DNA from: Arctopsyche grandis
Taxonomy: Eukaryota; Arthropoda; Insecta; Trichoptera; Hydropsychidae
Assembly: GCF_051622035.1 (NCBI RefSeq)
Contig: NC_135359.1
Span: forward strand, 33,261,501 to 33,325,500
DNA: 64,000 bases
Direction: 5' to 3'
The notes beneath the pieces were generated by a model. That model made no database searches and was not told the DNA's origin. It saw only the letters and a list, made by a program, of their open reading frames with translations. Position 1 is the stretch's first letter. Every line of letters begins with the position of its first letter. Both the position numbers and the translations under genes were made by a program. Of this stretch, positions 1 to 11,137 are shown in pieces.

Positions 1-1536
1 ATTAATCATCTTGACTCTTCCGATCTGAAATATGGCTTTCTAAAGTTAAAAAATATTTATTCTTCCGGTCCTGACTCCATCCCTAATTACATCCTAAAAG
101 GATGTGAGGTTAGTCTCTTAGAACCTTTAAAATTCATTTTTAATTTAATTCTAAGGAACTCTTCATTCCCCAATTTATGGAAATGCTCTAAAGTAACTCC
201 TATTCATAAGAAGGACGATAAATCTTGTGTAAGGAACTACAGACCAATAACTATCTTGTCAGCGCCAGCCAAAATGTTTGAGGTAATATTACACAGATAC
301 ATTTTTAATCACTTTCAAAGTATGCTCATTGATCAGCAGCATGGCTTTCGTCCGGCCAGATCAGCTATTACCAACTTGTTATGTTTCTCTAATGACATAA
401 CCAGCACTTTGGATTGTAATAATCAAATGGATGTAATATATACTGATTTTGAGAAGGCGTTTGATAAAGTTGATCATAAAATTTTGGTTAGTAAATTAAG
501 TTTTATTGGATTTACTTATAATCTTGTTGGTCTTTTTATTTCTTATTTACAGGATCGACGTCAATTCGTTAAGTTTGGGAGTTGCTTTTCTTATGAGTAT
601 GTTGCCACTTCTGGGATTCCCCAAGGATCAAATCTTGGCCCTTTATTATTCCTAATATTTATCAACGATATTCAATCTTCTATTCACCATTCTAAATTTT
701 TATTATATGCGGATGACTTAAAAATCTATAAGAGAATAATTGATTTACCTGACGCTCTTTATTTGCAAGAGGATTTGAATTCTATTTATGAATGGGCTAA
801 TGTTAATAAACTTCCCTTCAATATCCTAAAGTGTCGGGTCATTTCTTACTCTCGTTCTCGTTCTCCTATTAAATATCCGTATAAATTTCATGATTCTCTT
901 CTTCAGAGAGAATTATTTATATCTGATCTGGGAATAGTCTTCGAAAATAGTTGGAGTTTCAACATTCACATTGAGAATATCTGTGATAGGGCAACAAAAA
1001 TCCTTGGATTCGTAATCCGTAATTCGTCTGAACTAGGGCTCACTGCCATTCGTCTCTTATATTGTACATTAGTTCGCAGTGTGCTCGAGTTTGGCTCCAT
1101 TATATGGTCTCCCTATCAACTTCGTTACTCTCTAATGTTGGAACGAGTCCAAAGGAAATTCCTTAGATTTTTATATCTGAAGACATTTGGATTTTATCCA
1201 TATCTGTTCCCTAGTGCCTTTGTCTTGGGATCTTTGGGTTTCAACTCCCTGGCAAAGAGAAGAGATTTATTTCTTGGGAAACATTTCGTAAAATTACTTA
1301 GAGGAGAGATTCACAATCCCACTATCCTGGAGAAACTAAAATTCTGGGCCCCGGAAAATCGTAGAGTTTTAAGAAAACATGATATATTTTTACCAATTAG
1401 GGCTAAATCAAACGTGCTCATGAACTCCCCCCTCTCGAGAGCTGTTCGACTCCTTAACTTACTGGCACAATACTTGGACCTATTCGATGCCAGTTATGTT
1501 GAGTTGGTGGAACACATCCTAAATAGCACGATATAA
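1..1536 (+). CDS. Non-LTR retrotransposon reverse transcriptase ORF (3' part, cut by window edge)
   Basis: One frame is open from base 1 to the stop at 1534-1536, 511 residues, so the start lies outside the window. It reads through reverse-transcriptase blocks in order: the GPDSIP and NYRPI fingers region, FEKAFDKVDH, GIPQGSNLGPLLF, and the catalytic YADD box at 706-717. The thumb and C-terminal region found in Jockey/CR1-type LINEs follow, ending near a hydrophobic LLAQYLDLFD stretch. No stop or frameshift interrupts it, so this copy may be young. The protein would copy the element RNA at a nicked target. Jockey/CR1 group is my placement from motif wording; the exact clade is unsure. Confidence 0.85.
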   Translation: MNHLDSSDLKYGFLKLKNIYSSGPDSIPNYILKGCEVSLLEPLKFIFNLILRNSSFPNLWKCSKVTPIHKKDDKSCVRNYRPITILSAPAKMFEVILHRYIFNHFQSMLIDQQHGFRPARSAITNLLCFSNDITSTLDCNNQMDVIYTDFEKAFDKVDHKILVSKLSFIGFTYNLVGLFISYLQDRRQFVKFGSCFSYEYVATSGIPQGSNLGPLLFLIFINDIQSSIHHSKFLLYADDLKIYKRIIDLPDALYLQEDLNSIYEWANVNKLPFNILKCRVISYSRSRSPIKYPYKFHDSLLQRELFISDLGIVFENSWSFNIHIENICDRATKILGFVIRNSSELGLTAIRLLYCTLVRSVLEFGSIIWSPYQLRYSLMLERVQRKFLRFLYLKTFGFYPYLFPSAFVLGSLGFNSLAKRRDLFLGKHFVKLLRGEIHNPTILEKLKFWAPENRRVLRKHDIFLPIRAKSNVLMNSPLSRAVRLLNLLAQYLDLFDASYVELVEHILNSTI

Positions 1537-1812
1537 ATTTTTCAATCTTATTTCTTTGTTTTTATTTTGTGTACATATTTTTTACTTGATTTTTATTATT
1601 TTTTTATGATGTTTTTTTTTATTTATGATTTTTATTATTTTCTTATGTTTTTTTTTTTATTTATGATTTTTATTATTTTTTTTATGATGTTTTTTTTGTA
1701 ATTTTTATGATTTTTATTATTTGTATTAAAATCACATTGACGCTTTGGGGCAACCTGTCAAGTCTCTGTGGTATTGATTTTTTAAAATAAAATAAAATAA
1801 AATAAAATATTA
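1..1812 (+). mobile_element. LINE 3' end with T-rich 3' UTR and AAATA-type tail
   Basis: After the RT stop comes a T-rich 3' UTR (1540-1725) with repeated 'ttatgatttttattatt' units. Then comes a terminal block at about 1738-1775 (cgctttggggcaacctgtc...) and an (AAATA)n tail at 1785-1810. The terminal block resembles the 3' tail of the SINEs in this window. The 5' end is outside the window, so full length is unknown. Confidence 0.8.
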
Positions 1813-1820
1813 GAATTATT

Positions 1821-2373
1821 CTAATTCAACATGACATCCAGTTTTTCATATATTTGATTATATTTTTTCCATTTAGTATTATATTCGACATAGACTAGTA
1901 GATATCGGAAACCGTCCCCCATGCAACGCTCGACTAAATACCATTTTTTTTCGCATACCTCGATTGGTAATCGCTGATTTACGCGGTTTTTTTTTCTACG
2001 CACTCGCACCGTATTACGATATAATGGCGAGTTTTGCCGAAGACCGGCATCCTGTCGATGATTTCGAAGGAACCATTTCGTTGCCGAGCATCTTGTCGGA
2101 TGATGTCACAGTTATTATCGGACCCCAGTGGGATCTCGATTAGTATATAGAGCTGTTTTGGCTGTTTTTCGCTCGTTACCACTCCTCATAATGCACGAAA
2201 CCACTGCTATCTATTTCGGGATCGATTTTTGTACATCTAACCCCGATTTCACCAGTCAATTTTTGTGTTATTGAATAAATAAGAAAAGCACTTTCTTTGT
2301 TCCACTTTTTTGCCACTTCGCGGTTGGTTACCGCGTTCTCCAACTTTTGCTGCTTAGTTTCAAATACATACAT
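1821..2373 (-). pseudogene. Eroded coding region in three overlapping frames
   Basis: Three open segments follow head to tail on the - strand (2373-2176, 2182-1979, 2009-1821), each in a different frame. Together they cover about 550 bases with an ordinary protein-like composition (many K, E, I, R and C). The second switch falls at a run of nine A. This looks like one old ORF broken by two frameshifts, beside the end of the upstream LINE. I do not recognise the family. A weak resemblance to C-terminal domains of large insect DNA-virus proteins is only an impression. Confidence 0.3.
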
Positions 2374-2626
2374 ACATACTTAATCTAATGGCCTTATATA
2401 TTATTTTGTATTCGATGCGAATAAAGGGGCAGCTTAATCAGCCGTATTTGGCTTAAATTAGTTGATTTGTATTCATTTAAGCTGGTGGATCTACGTGATC
2501 CATACTTCCGTAAGTCGCACCCCCCACCACTCACGTAACAGCTGGCCGAAGCAAACATCAAACAGTCTCTCTCATTTTAAGGTCATAAGTTTGTCTCTGA
2601 TTTATTACTCGTACATTAGGTAGTTA

Positions 2627-2935
2627 GTGGCCTTTGATACATTTGTTTTGGCAGATATAAATCCTAGGTTTACCAAATGTTCAAATCTGTTTAACCCGCC
2701 AAATTTTTATAATAATACCTCATTTAATAGTACAATTGCACGGATATTCCATCTTTACGATTGTACAAATGATTACAATGATTTATTCTCAAACTCTATC
2801 AGTACTTTTAGGGTTAAGATGAAGAAGCAAATCTGTGGTGGATTCATTGTTTTATTTATATTTATTTATGCTTTTGTATTTTTTTGTTTTTATTATACAT
2901 ATTACCATGCGGTGCTCACTTTAATAGGAATTTAA
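2627..2935 (+). pseudogene. C-terminal remnant of a LINE ORF2
   Basis: The reading frame contains an F-x-PPNF...N-S-T-I-A-R-I-F-H-L-Y block followed by 'FSNSISTFRVKMKK'. That is the usual layout of the last residues of Jockey-type ORF2 proteins. Nothing RT-like precedes it, so this is a 5'-truncated copy. An A-rich stretch near 3020-3035 may be its tail. Confidence 0.45.
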
Positions 2936-3149
2936 ATATTTTATTTTATCTTAATATCTCTTTTTTGCTCTATTTCTTTTATTGTATTTGTATTCTGTAT
3001 GTATGCTCTTATATTTATGATAAAATAAAAATATGTCAAAAGCGATAACTTCCATTATTATCTTAATGAAAATCACATAATCCGATTTGGTAAATTTAGA
3101 GTAATATTATGATGTTAGTAAAGTGGGTTAGGGTTTTTTTATATTTGTT

Positions 3150-3535
3150 TTTCGAATTGGCAACATTTTTTCCAGCGACATGCAATTTGACAGCTAACAG
3201 CTGATTTGTGCTCAGTTAGGTTTGCCATTTAACCATGAATAAACTTACAATTTCTCGCAAATTGTGCAAGTTTATTTCGAAAATCGTAGACCAGTTTGAT
3301 TACCTTACCGTATATTTTACGGTCGTAAATCGGCCTTGAAGATCGTGTGATTTAACACCTTTGGAGTATTTTCTGTGGGGATATGTGACGTCGCTAATCT
3401 ACGCCGATAAACCAAAGACGATAGACGACTTGGAAGCCTTCGCCGCGTTATTGCCGATATACGGCCCCAGCTGACCGATATTATATTTAAATACTAATGG
3501 CATCATATTATATTCCAATAAAGCCAATATCATGA
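3150..3535 (+). pseudogene. Internally deleted mariner-like transposase remnant
   Basis: At 3338-3473 the frame reads DLTPLEYFLWGYV, then a YADKP-TIDDLE block and a stop. This is the C-terminal signature of mariner/IS630-type DDE transposases around the third catalytic acid. Upstream, at about 3235, an ATG begins a short ORF-like piece, but the middle of the transposase and the first two catalytic Asp are missing. It cannot encode an active enzyme. Confidence 0.6.
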
Positions 3536-4184
3536 CCATTGTCACAATTTTTATATGTTTTATTTAATTTTCTATACCTTCTTTTAAAAAAAGTGTACCG
3601 AATTCCCGAATATTTTTTTAAAAACCTCGTTCGCATCATCTTGAGATTTCATTCTTAGTAAAATACTTACAGTTTAAGTTTAAAACATTTTTTTGCATCC
3701 AGGAAACTGCACCTCTGTTATAAATAATATAATTCTTTTCTTCAAAAATTAAATTACCGGTTATTATTATTTTTTTAATTGAAGCTTTTCGAGTTTAACT
3801 CATTCCAAATATAAAAATACTAGCAGTCATACCCAGTTTTGCCCGGGTCTATCTTGATTCATATTATACACGTGTAGACTGTGAATACTTATGACATATG
3901 CGTGTTTGGTGCGTAACTAAGCAAGCTGTCTCTTTCTAATTGTAAATGTTCAAAATTCAAAAAATTGTTATTATATTATTTGTGCTTTACTCCTGACTGT
4001 ATTTCCTGTTTCATAAATCACAGCAAACTGAAATGTTCGTCAAATTATACTATAAAATAGGCGTAAATCCGCATAGTAAATCTTCGAACTTATAAATTAC
4101 CATTTTACTTTTTCCACTCACTGCACGCCACTGATACAAATACAAACATAGTACAAGCCACCGAGAAAGCCTACATAGAAAATT

Positions 4185-4576
4185 CGGTTCTACGTGACGA
4201 GCCAGAATGCTAAATTACAGAAAACACAAGTATCGGAAGGCAAAGATCGAAAATCGAAAGATCTTAAGTCGAAAGATAAAAAAGGGTGCATGGTAAACGG
4301 TACATACTAACTTAATTTGCGCGAGCAGGGTACAACAGGAACAAGAGGAACAGGCTTTTCCTCCCGTATTCTGCGCGCGCACATTATTACGGTAGGAAAA
4401 GCCTGTTCCTCTTGTTCCTGTTGTATCCTGCTCGCGCAAATTAAGTGAGTATGTACCGTTTACCATGCACCCTTTTTTTTTTTGATCTTTCGACTTAAGA
4501 TCTTTCGATTTTCGATCTTTGCCTTCCGACATTTGCGTTTACTGTAATTTAACATTCTGGCTCGTCACTGAGACCG
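4185..4576. mobile_element. Foldback (palindromic) MITE, copy 1, with 8-bp TSD
   Basis: The 392 bases are almost entirely one inverted repeat. The left half runs from 'gtgacgagccagaatg' through 'ggcaaagatcgaaaatcg' to 'gaacaagaggaacaggctt', and the right half is its reverse complement with few mismatches. The 8-base sequence agaaaatt flanks it on both sides (4177-4184 and 4577-4584). No transposase is encoded. The TSD length fits hAT-type transposition. Confidence 0.85.
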
Positions 4577-4584
4577 AGAAAATT

Positions 4585-5802
4585 CACTTAATATTGAAAA
4601 GTTGCAAAGCATTCTGTCAAAATACGACATGTATGTAAGTAGTAAGTAGTAGTAATACGACATGTATGTGTGTAACAAATGAATAAGAGACTAATGATAG
4701 GTATCCTTGATCTTGCCTTTCCGATTATATCAATGTCAAGTGTTAGATTCGATCGGCGATATTGCATTATGTGCGTCCAAAACTTAATGGACCGCTGTCA
4801 CATGCTAATTTGTCTATCGAACGGCATTCCGATTGACACAATAAATTTACTTATGCTAATCTTTTAAAAAACCTTGATTTCGTTATCACATTATCGGGAG
4901 CTACAGTACGCTCTCAGTATTGTATGTTAATACATATTTATATTATTATTAGTAGCAAATATATTACATAAGTCAGGCAATATTTTGGACCTTGCAAACT
5001 CACCAAAATTTATGTCACACTAAAGTGAGCCCCACCCCCCCCCTTGAAAATAAACTTAATAGGCTTTCCCTCCTTGAAAATTTCCTCACAAACCTAACAT
5101 CAGGTATGATGCGTATATTAAAATTATGTATATTGTTGATTCTAAATTTAACGCGAGGAAGTGTGTGTTTTAGTGTGTAGCGTAAAACTTGCTTATTATG
5201 TGCATAACACTAATCAAACCGGAAGCGATCCCGAATGGTTACGCAGTAGCAAAAATTCTTTGACGTGATATTGCGTCAAAACACGTTCTCGACTAATTTT
5301 TTTTAATTACAATGTGCTCTCGTTCGTACGCCAATCATATTTTAATACATCTACGTATTCGTTTTTTTTTTTTACTAATTTTATAATTTAATCACGTAGT
5401 ATATAATTTCCGTACACATATATTCGTGTCTAAGTGCTCGTGTGAGTGTTCATGTATGTATAAGAGTTAAATGAAATTGCTAATTAGTGCAAAAGAAATC
5501 CTAACGAACCTTTTTTTTTCGGTTATTCGTGTGTCAGCATTATTTTGGGATTTCCCGGAAGTGTATGTATTCTTATATACGTAGGTGAATTGGAAACGGG
5601 AAATGAGTAATAGTTCAAAAGATGAAATTCTTAGGTTGATTTTGCACACGAATTCTTCAAAGACGGATTAGATCTATCGATCGTAGAGATATTTGTGCCG
5701 TAGGTAGTGATATTTTCTACGATAGATCGCCCAACTTTAATGAAAATTGAATTTGATTTTTTTCGATTCGATGTTGTTAACTAATGTCTGGTCCATACAT
5801 AA
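4585..5802. other. No gene found
   Basis: AT-rich sequence with short ORFs that show no family motifs, T-runs and scattered 'tacatgtatg' repeats. I see no recognisable coding or mobile element. Confidence 0.5.
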
Positions 5803-6255
5803 CCAGAAGCGTAGACTAGTGGTTAGCATATATGCTTTCAAATTTAGTGGTCACGGGTTCAAGTCCCACTGGTTGGTTTGTGACTCCAGGTCGATCGGAG
5901 TCTGCGAATTTATCTGATTTTCATTGAAACGGTTCCAACAAATTGGCAACCCATTTCTCGCAATTTTCGAGTTTTCATCATATCGAATTTCGCTGATTCG
6001 TTTAAGAATGTTGCAAAAAAGTCCATAAATGTCTCGCAAATTTCGAGTTTCTAAGCATCTCGAAATTTGACGATTTATATATAAAATAAAATGCTCAGAA
6101 AATGTAAGTTTACCAAAAAATTGTCAATTTATCCATAGATGTCTCTATTGTATGTATTGTTAAAATTATTCTAAAAAATTGTACATCGATGTTTGTAATT
6201 GGCCAGTAAAACGCATTGGGGTTGACCTGTTAGGCCTTTCTAGTATAGGTATACA
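5803..6255 (+). mobile_element. tRNA-derived SINE (variant head)
   Basis: The head has a pol III A-box-like 'tagtggttagcat' and a B box 'ggttcaagtcc' (about 5858-5868), as in tRNA genes. A body shared with the neighbouring SINEs follows (gactccaggtcgatcg, gaaacggttcc, aattggcaa). The tail has the common LINE-like block 'gcattggggttgacctgtta' and 'ggcctttctagtat'. It lies immediately upstream of another SINE in the same orientation. A functional tRNA is excluded because the body continues past the head without a CCA-compatible acceptor stem. Confidence 0.65.
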
Positions 6256-6258
6256 TAT

Positions 6259-6712
6259 AGCCAGCAGCATAGCTCGGTCGTTAAGCTTCTGCTTAGCGTC
6301 GAGAGGCGCCGGGTTCGATCCCATGAGCTGACCTCGATTGAAAAGAAGTTTTCTGAGTATATTTGTAGTGCTGCTGGTCAGACCTGGATATTTGTGATTC
6401 CAGGTCGATCCTTTCCTATCAGAGTTTGCCAATTTTCTCTGATTTCATTGTTGATACGGTTCCCGGTAAAATTGGCTAAATATCCTTCCTACCTACTATG
6501 TCACCACTATTTGAGATTGATTAATGTACAATAAAATTTATGTACTATTCATAGATGTCTCGTTAATTTGCCAGTTTTTCGGTGTCTCGTAATTCAGCGA
6601 CTTGTATAATAAAAAATAAAAAAATGCTGCAATGTTTGTAATTGGCCAGGAAGGCGCATTGGGGCTACCTGTAAGGCCTTCCTGGTATATATGTAAAAAA
6701 TAAATAAATATA
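6259..6712 (+). mobile_element. tRNA-derived SINE, full-length copy
   Basis: The head starts 'agccagcagcatagctcgg' with B box 'ggttcgatccc' near 6311. The body has 'gattccaggtcgatcc' and 'ttgttgatacggttcc'. The 3' tail at 6634-6690 reads 'gcattggggctacctgtaag' then 'gccttcctggtatat' before an A/T-rich end. At about 450 bp it is the clearest complete copy here and serves as reference for the others. Confidence 0.75.
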
Positions 6713-6714
6713 TG

Positions 6715-7500
6715 CAGTGGTGTAGTCGGGCCAGGACGCCCCCCTGGTACTTATTTTTGAGCCAGGTCGCCGCCCTGGCACTTTGATTGATATGAACATT
6801 GTTTTTCGAGTACAATTAAAAAATATTTTGACTAAAATTTTGCATTCCAAATATTGTGAGCAGACTCTCGTTCTAACACTCGATGACCACAATCGAATAA
6901 TAATCTGAGCAAATTCAAAACTTAAAAGACGTTTAATGAAATTTAATAAAATACGTTTAGAGACGTTTAATAAAACCACACAGTTGACCATTGACCATAC
7001 GCACTTGAGGATAGATAAAATGAGGGAACTCGGCTTAAATGAATAGTCATCTTTGGATTCACATATTAAAATTTGATAGTTTTTTGACATACATACATAT
7101 GTACATGGTTTTAGCATTGCTAAAAGGAAATGTTGCTGTTGACACACAAACACGGGTTTTGCAAAATCAATGATGTTGAAGGGGATGCATTATGAAAGTT
7201 TTTATAAAATAAAAGAAAATACATCATAATTTCAACAAGTAAGAATATTTGTTAATTATTATTTGATTTTTTTTTATAAATATTTGTACTACAAATATTG
7301 GGATACAACTACACCTCTGCATATATGTATGTATGTAAAAATATAGGTAGTTTTTGACAAACCTGCTTTTTACTACCTATCAGACGATTAGTGTACTATT
7401 CATGGATAAAGTCTACGAGCGATACATTGTCCCGATAAGTTGTATAATTTAGTTGAAAGATTCTAACCTTTACTCGCTTTTTCTTATCTGCCTACTTTTT
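6715..7500. other. No gene found
   Basis: AT-rich intergenic DNA. The ORFs present lack any recognisable motif. One patch near 7380-7420 (tactattcatgg) resembles a SINE body and may be old SINE debris. Confidence 0.4.
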
Positions 7501-7809
7501 CTACGTCGGCTCGTCGATTTGGCATCGTTCCTGAAAATGATCGTTCCAAATGTCTCGGCAAAAACTGTATAAATCTTCTCGACCAACAGAAGCCAAAAGT
7601 GCCACTCGATTTTCGACCTTACTGTCATCACATGCATTGTCAAACTGATTCACGGGTGCATCCTCACCCCGAAGGTCGACACACTCTCTTTCGCATCTTA
7701 ATCTTGTGAATAATGGTGTCTTCCACTTCAACGCATTTATTGCATGATTCTGCAATAAATTCAACTGTTTCTTCCCATTTCGTGAGTTAATTGAATGAAT
7801 AATATCCAC
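7501..7809 (-). pseudogene. Unrecognised ORF, possibly a gag-like remnant
   Basis: A 102-codon frame encodes a polar protein with 'RVALLASVGREDLYSF' near the C-terminal third. Many retrotransposon gag proteins have a similar 'K/R-ALLL-x-x-x-G-x-x-x-Y' helix. No zinc knuckle, protease or RT follows. I do not recognise a host family. Confidence 0.2.
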
Positions 7810-8139
7810 CGGAAGTTCGGTTGGTTGTTTTCTTTTTTTTTAATGGAATATGATTCATAACTATTAGAATGCATTCGCTTTTTAAGGTTAATGTGGTAGT
7901 TAAATTTTCGATTGTCATATAAAACGAGTCATAGAACAATTTGTCTGATGTTACGTTTTCATTTAGTGCGACTTTGGATCACAGATTGTGTCGTAAACTT
8001 GTTATACTTCCCTGAGTTTTTTACTTTATCTATGTACGTAGTAACAATAGATGAAGTTTTGTGATCATGCGAAAATTCGAACTCGAGATTTTGACTGATT
8101 CGAACTCAGAATCGATTACTGATCACGTTTTCATGATCT

Positions 8140-8600
8140 AGAAAAAAAATGTGTGTGTGTGTCTGTGTATTTTGGGGATTTTTTGAAAACCGTTAGTCCT
8201 ATCGAACCAAAACTTGGTATCGGGTACTGAAATTCTTATAGACATGACGAAATTTTTTTTCAAATTTTTAAGTTGACCGGAAATGGTACCCTTATAGGTG
8301 TCCTCTTTTTTTTTAAGTTTTTGATTTCAATTATCTCCCAAACCGCTAACTGAATCGGATTAATTTTTTTTTACATGTAATAGAAATAATAATATCTATA
8401 ACCTTATATTTTTTAAATATTTTTATCTGAACCGGAAGTAGTAGTTTTACTCTAGAGAATCGAGGTTTTTTATCTTTTTCTCAGAAACCTATTGGTTTAT
8501 TGAACTGAAATTTTATATCTAGAAGTTTAAGCGTAATAGCAAATTATGGATAAAATTTGGTAAGCATACCTCAACCGGAAGTGGCAGTTTACTCTTGTTC
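8140..8600. repeat. Dispersed repeat with three internal degenerate units
   Basis: Three blocks of the type 'aaccggaagtggyagttt' occur at about 8275, 8430 and 8573, spaced about 145-155 bp apart. Between them are similar 'aaaccgnta...gaactgaaat' segments. It starts with a short TG microsatellite (8151-8168). It has the look of a short satellite-like dispersed element. Confidence 0.5.
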
Positions 8601-9084
8601 GATTTTTTTTTCACTACAATCATTTTTATTTATTTTACAAATTCTGACTAATTAAATAATAAAAAAACAAATTTTTTTCATATTTTTCATTTAATTTTTA
8701 TATTTTGAATGAAATTTTAGCCTCCGCTCTTGCTCCTCGTAAAAACTCGTTGCTCCGCTCCAGATCTCTGAAAATAATACCTTTAATTTACATTTATCCC
8801 TCCATTAAAGCGGAAAAATGTAGGAAGGGAAAAGAAAAAAGAAAGAAAACATGACAGGATATAACGTCTTCTTTTATTTAAATTTATTTTATTTTCTTAT
8901 ATTACATTTCTTACACCACTTTGCTGAACTGATCCAGCGCGTTATCATTTAATTGTGATCATTAATGTTATGCTTATAGTACATTTATATTATTAATTTA
9001 TTTATGAAACTTGGAATAAAACTCTTCCTAAAACCCGTATGAGCTTTAATTTTGTACATATGAGCTAGTTTAACAATTTTGATG

Positions 9085-9182
9085 GTCACCAGCTATTTTA
9101 TTTTATTTTATTTTATTTTTAAAGTTTGGACCATTGTGGCATTACAGGAATTCCTAATGCGCCACATGCATTAGGAATTTGT
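9085..9182 (-). mobile_element. LINE 3' end fragment with terminal hairpin
   Basis: Read on the - strand it ends in 'ttaggaattcctgtaatgcc' plus 'acaatggtcc' and then (AAATA)n. The same terminal hairpin ends the LINE at 43470-43510 and recurs at 40825-40875. Only the extreme 3' end was inserted or survives. Confidence 0.55.
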
Positions 9183-9265
9183 TTGTCCACATTCATGAAA
9201 ATGTGGACAAACAATTTATATTTGTATATGTATATGTACGTATGTATATTTTGCTATACTGTAAT

Positions 9266-9642
9266 GGGGTCTACGTGACGAGCCACAATGTTAAATTACA
9301 GAAAACACAAATATCGGAAGGCAAAGATCGAAAATCGAAAGATCTTAAGTCGAAAGATCAAAAAAAAGGGTGCATGGTAAACGGTACATACTCACTTAAT
9401 TTGCGCGAGCAGGGTGCAACAGGAACAAGAGGAACAGGCTTTTCCTCCCGTATTCTGCGCGCGCACATTAATACGGGAGGAAAAGCCTGTTCCTCTTGTT
9501 CCTGTTGTATCCTGCTCGCGCAAATTAAGTGAGTATGTACCGTTTACCATGCACCCTTTTTTTTTGATCTTTCGATTTTCGATCTTTGCCTTCCTATATT
9601 TGGTTTTCTGTAATCTAACATTCTGGCTCGTCACGGAGACCG
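9266..9642. mobile_element. Foldback (palindromic) MITE, copy 2, with 8-bp TSD
   Basis: Same family as the element at 4185-4576: 377 bases forming a long near-perfect hairpin around 'cccgtattctgcgcgcgcac'. It is flanked by actgtaat on both sides (9258-9265 and 9643-9650). Its two arms match each other about as well as they match the other copy. Confidence 0.85.
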
Positions 9643-9650
9643 ACTGTAAT

Positions 9651-10890
9651 GATAGGTCATTGCGTTACCATGGCTAACCGTAGACATATTTGAAACATTT
9701 ATATAAACCATAATAAAAAATAATTATAATACATATGTACGACGTTATTCAGCAATCAACAAATGCAGATTAGCCACATTGTGACAATAACGGGGAGGGT
9801 TGGCCAATATGTCAATATAGACCACTATTAAATTATCGTTGCACAAGTAAAGCTAATAAAAATTATCCTGTAACGCAAAAAGATTTAAGATGTGATCTGT
9901 GGCGCAAGTCTCACACTGCAAAAACGCACCTTCATGGCAGATGGTTCACATTCAACGATGATCATTTTTTTTTTATTTTATCATTAACACATCAGAGGAT
10001 GACGATTCGCTTACGATCGGCGATTGTTTATACATAGAATAGCATTCAGCTATAATTGAACTATTTCAAAATTCTTTTTAAGGCCTTTCGTGTTTATGTT
10101 AAAGGTGTTAATGAAACTTATATACCGTGCGGGGTACACCCATGAATTTATTTCGGGTGTATTTTCAAATGACTGTCACGTCACGCTCATTGGTGTTGAT
10201 GATTTCCCACGATTAATTGATCGGTCACACTGTTGCAAATTAACATTAGAAGTTGTATTATTGCATTTTAATTGTGCTTGTGTGTGATTTTTTTTTTCAC
10301 TGTTAGCCGTTTGTTTTCAATTGTATTTTCGTTTGGGAAATCGATGAGAGAGTGAGAGAGGATGATTCGGTCGCGACTCTCTCTCCTATTCTAGCCTGAT
10401 GACATCATGTATATTTCGGTGTTGGAAATTGTGGACCAGAGGATTCAAACTGTTTGTACGCGTGCCAACATCTTTTAATTCTATTTGTTTGTTTTATTTC
10501 ATTTTATAAAAATCTGCTTTCATCAAAAAAAAAAACTGCTTCCGTGAAAACTCTAACTTAGTGAATATGATGATCTTAATCATCATATCTTGACATTTAA
10601 CAATAATTTACAACTGTATAAAAAATAACGTAAACATACTCCGATTCGAATAATGGCATGACGCTACTATCTAATTTTACTAGTCGTATTTTGTTATTAT
10701 TGACGATTTGTCATGATAATTTACACCAAGTCGTAAAGTATTTGCACATGTCGATAATAGCTTTTCGGGATCGTGACGAATACTTTAATATACACATAAC
10801 GCTAGATAGTTCGCCTATTATACGACGGTTGGTGTTAAAACTTAATCCTTACTTATGCACACCTTTCGTTGAGTTTGTATATATGTATGT
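9651..10890. other. No gene found
   Basis: AT-rich intergenic DNA. The ORF at 10090-10287 and others lack recognisable motifs. Short GA-rich stretches lie near 10345-10385. Confidence 0.4.
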
Positions 10891-11137
10891 TACAGTGAAA
10901 GCATATTTCAAGTGAAAATATATTTTCACCAATTCAAGCAGTGAAAATGTATCAACCCAATTTAAATGAATAGGGCCTACCCTTATTTAACATAACCTAT
11001 CGTAACTCTTAAATAATACCAACCCTAAGAATCTTATCTTAAATGAAAAAAAACCAACCATGAAAATGTAACTGGTTATGATTTCACTGAAACGTCAGTG
11101 AAAATATATTTTCACTTGAAATATAATTTCACTGTGA
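10891..11137. mobile_element. MITE with 'acagtgaaa' terminal inverted repeats
   Basis: The left end 'acagtgaaagcatatttc' and 'aagtgaaaatatattttcac' is mirrored at the right end (about 11093-11137). The core contains 'gaatagggcctacccttat'. A second copy at 49291-50040 has the same ends and core but is interrupted by another MITE. The TSD is ambiguous because the flanks are palindromic (tatgt/acata). Confidence 0.7.

Noticed and set aside
5803..5880. Candidate functional tRNA gene
   Set aside because: It has A- and B-box-like motifs, but the body continues into the shared SINE sequence and no acceptor stem forms.
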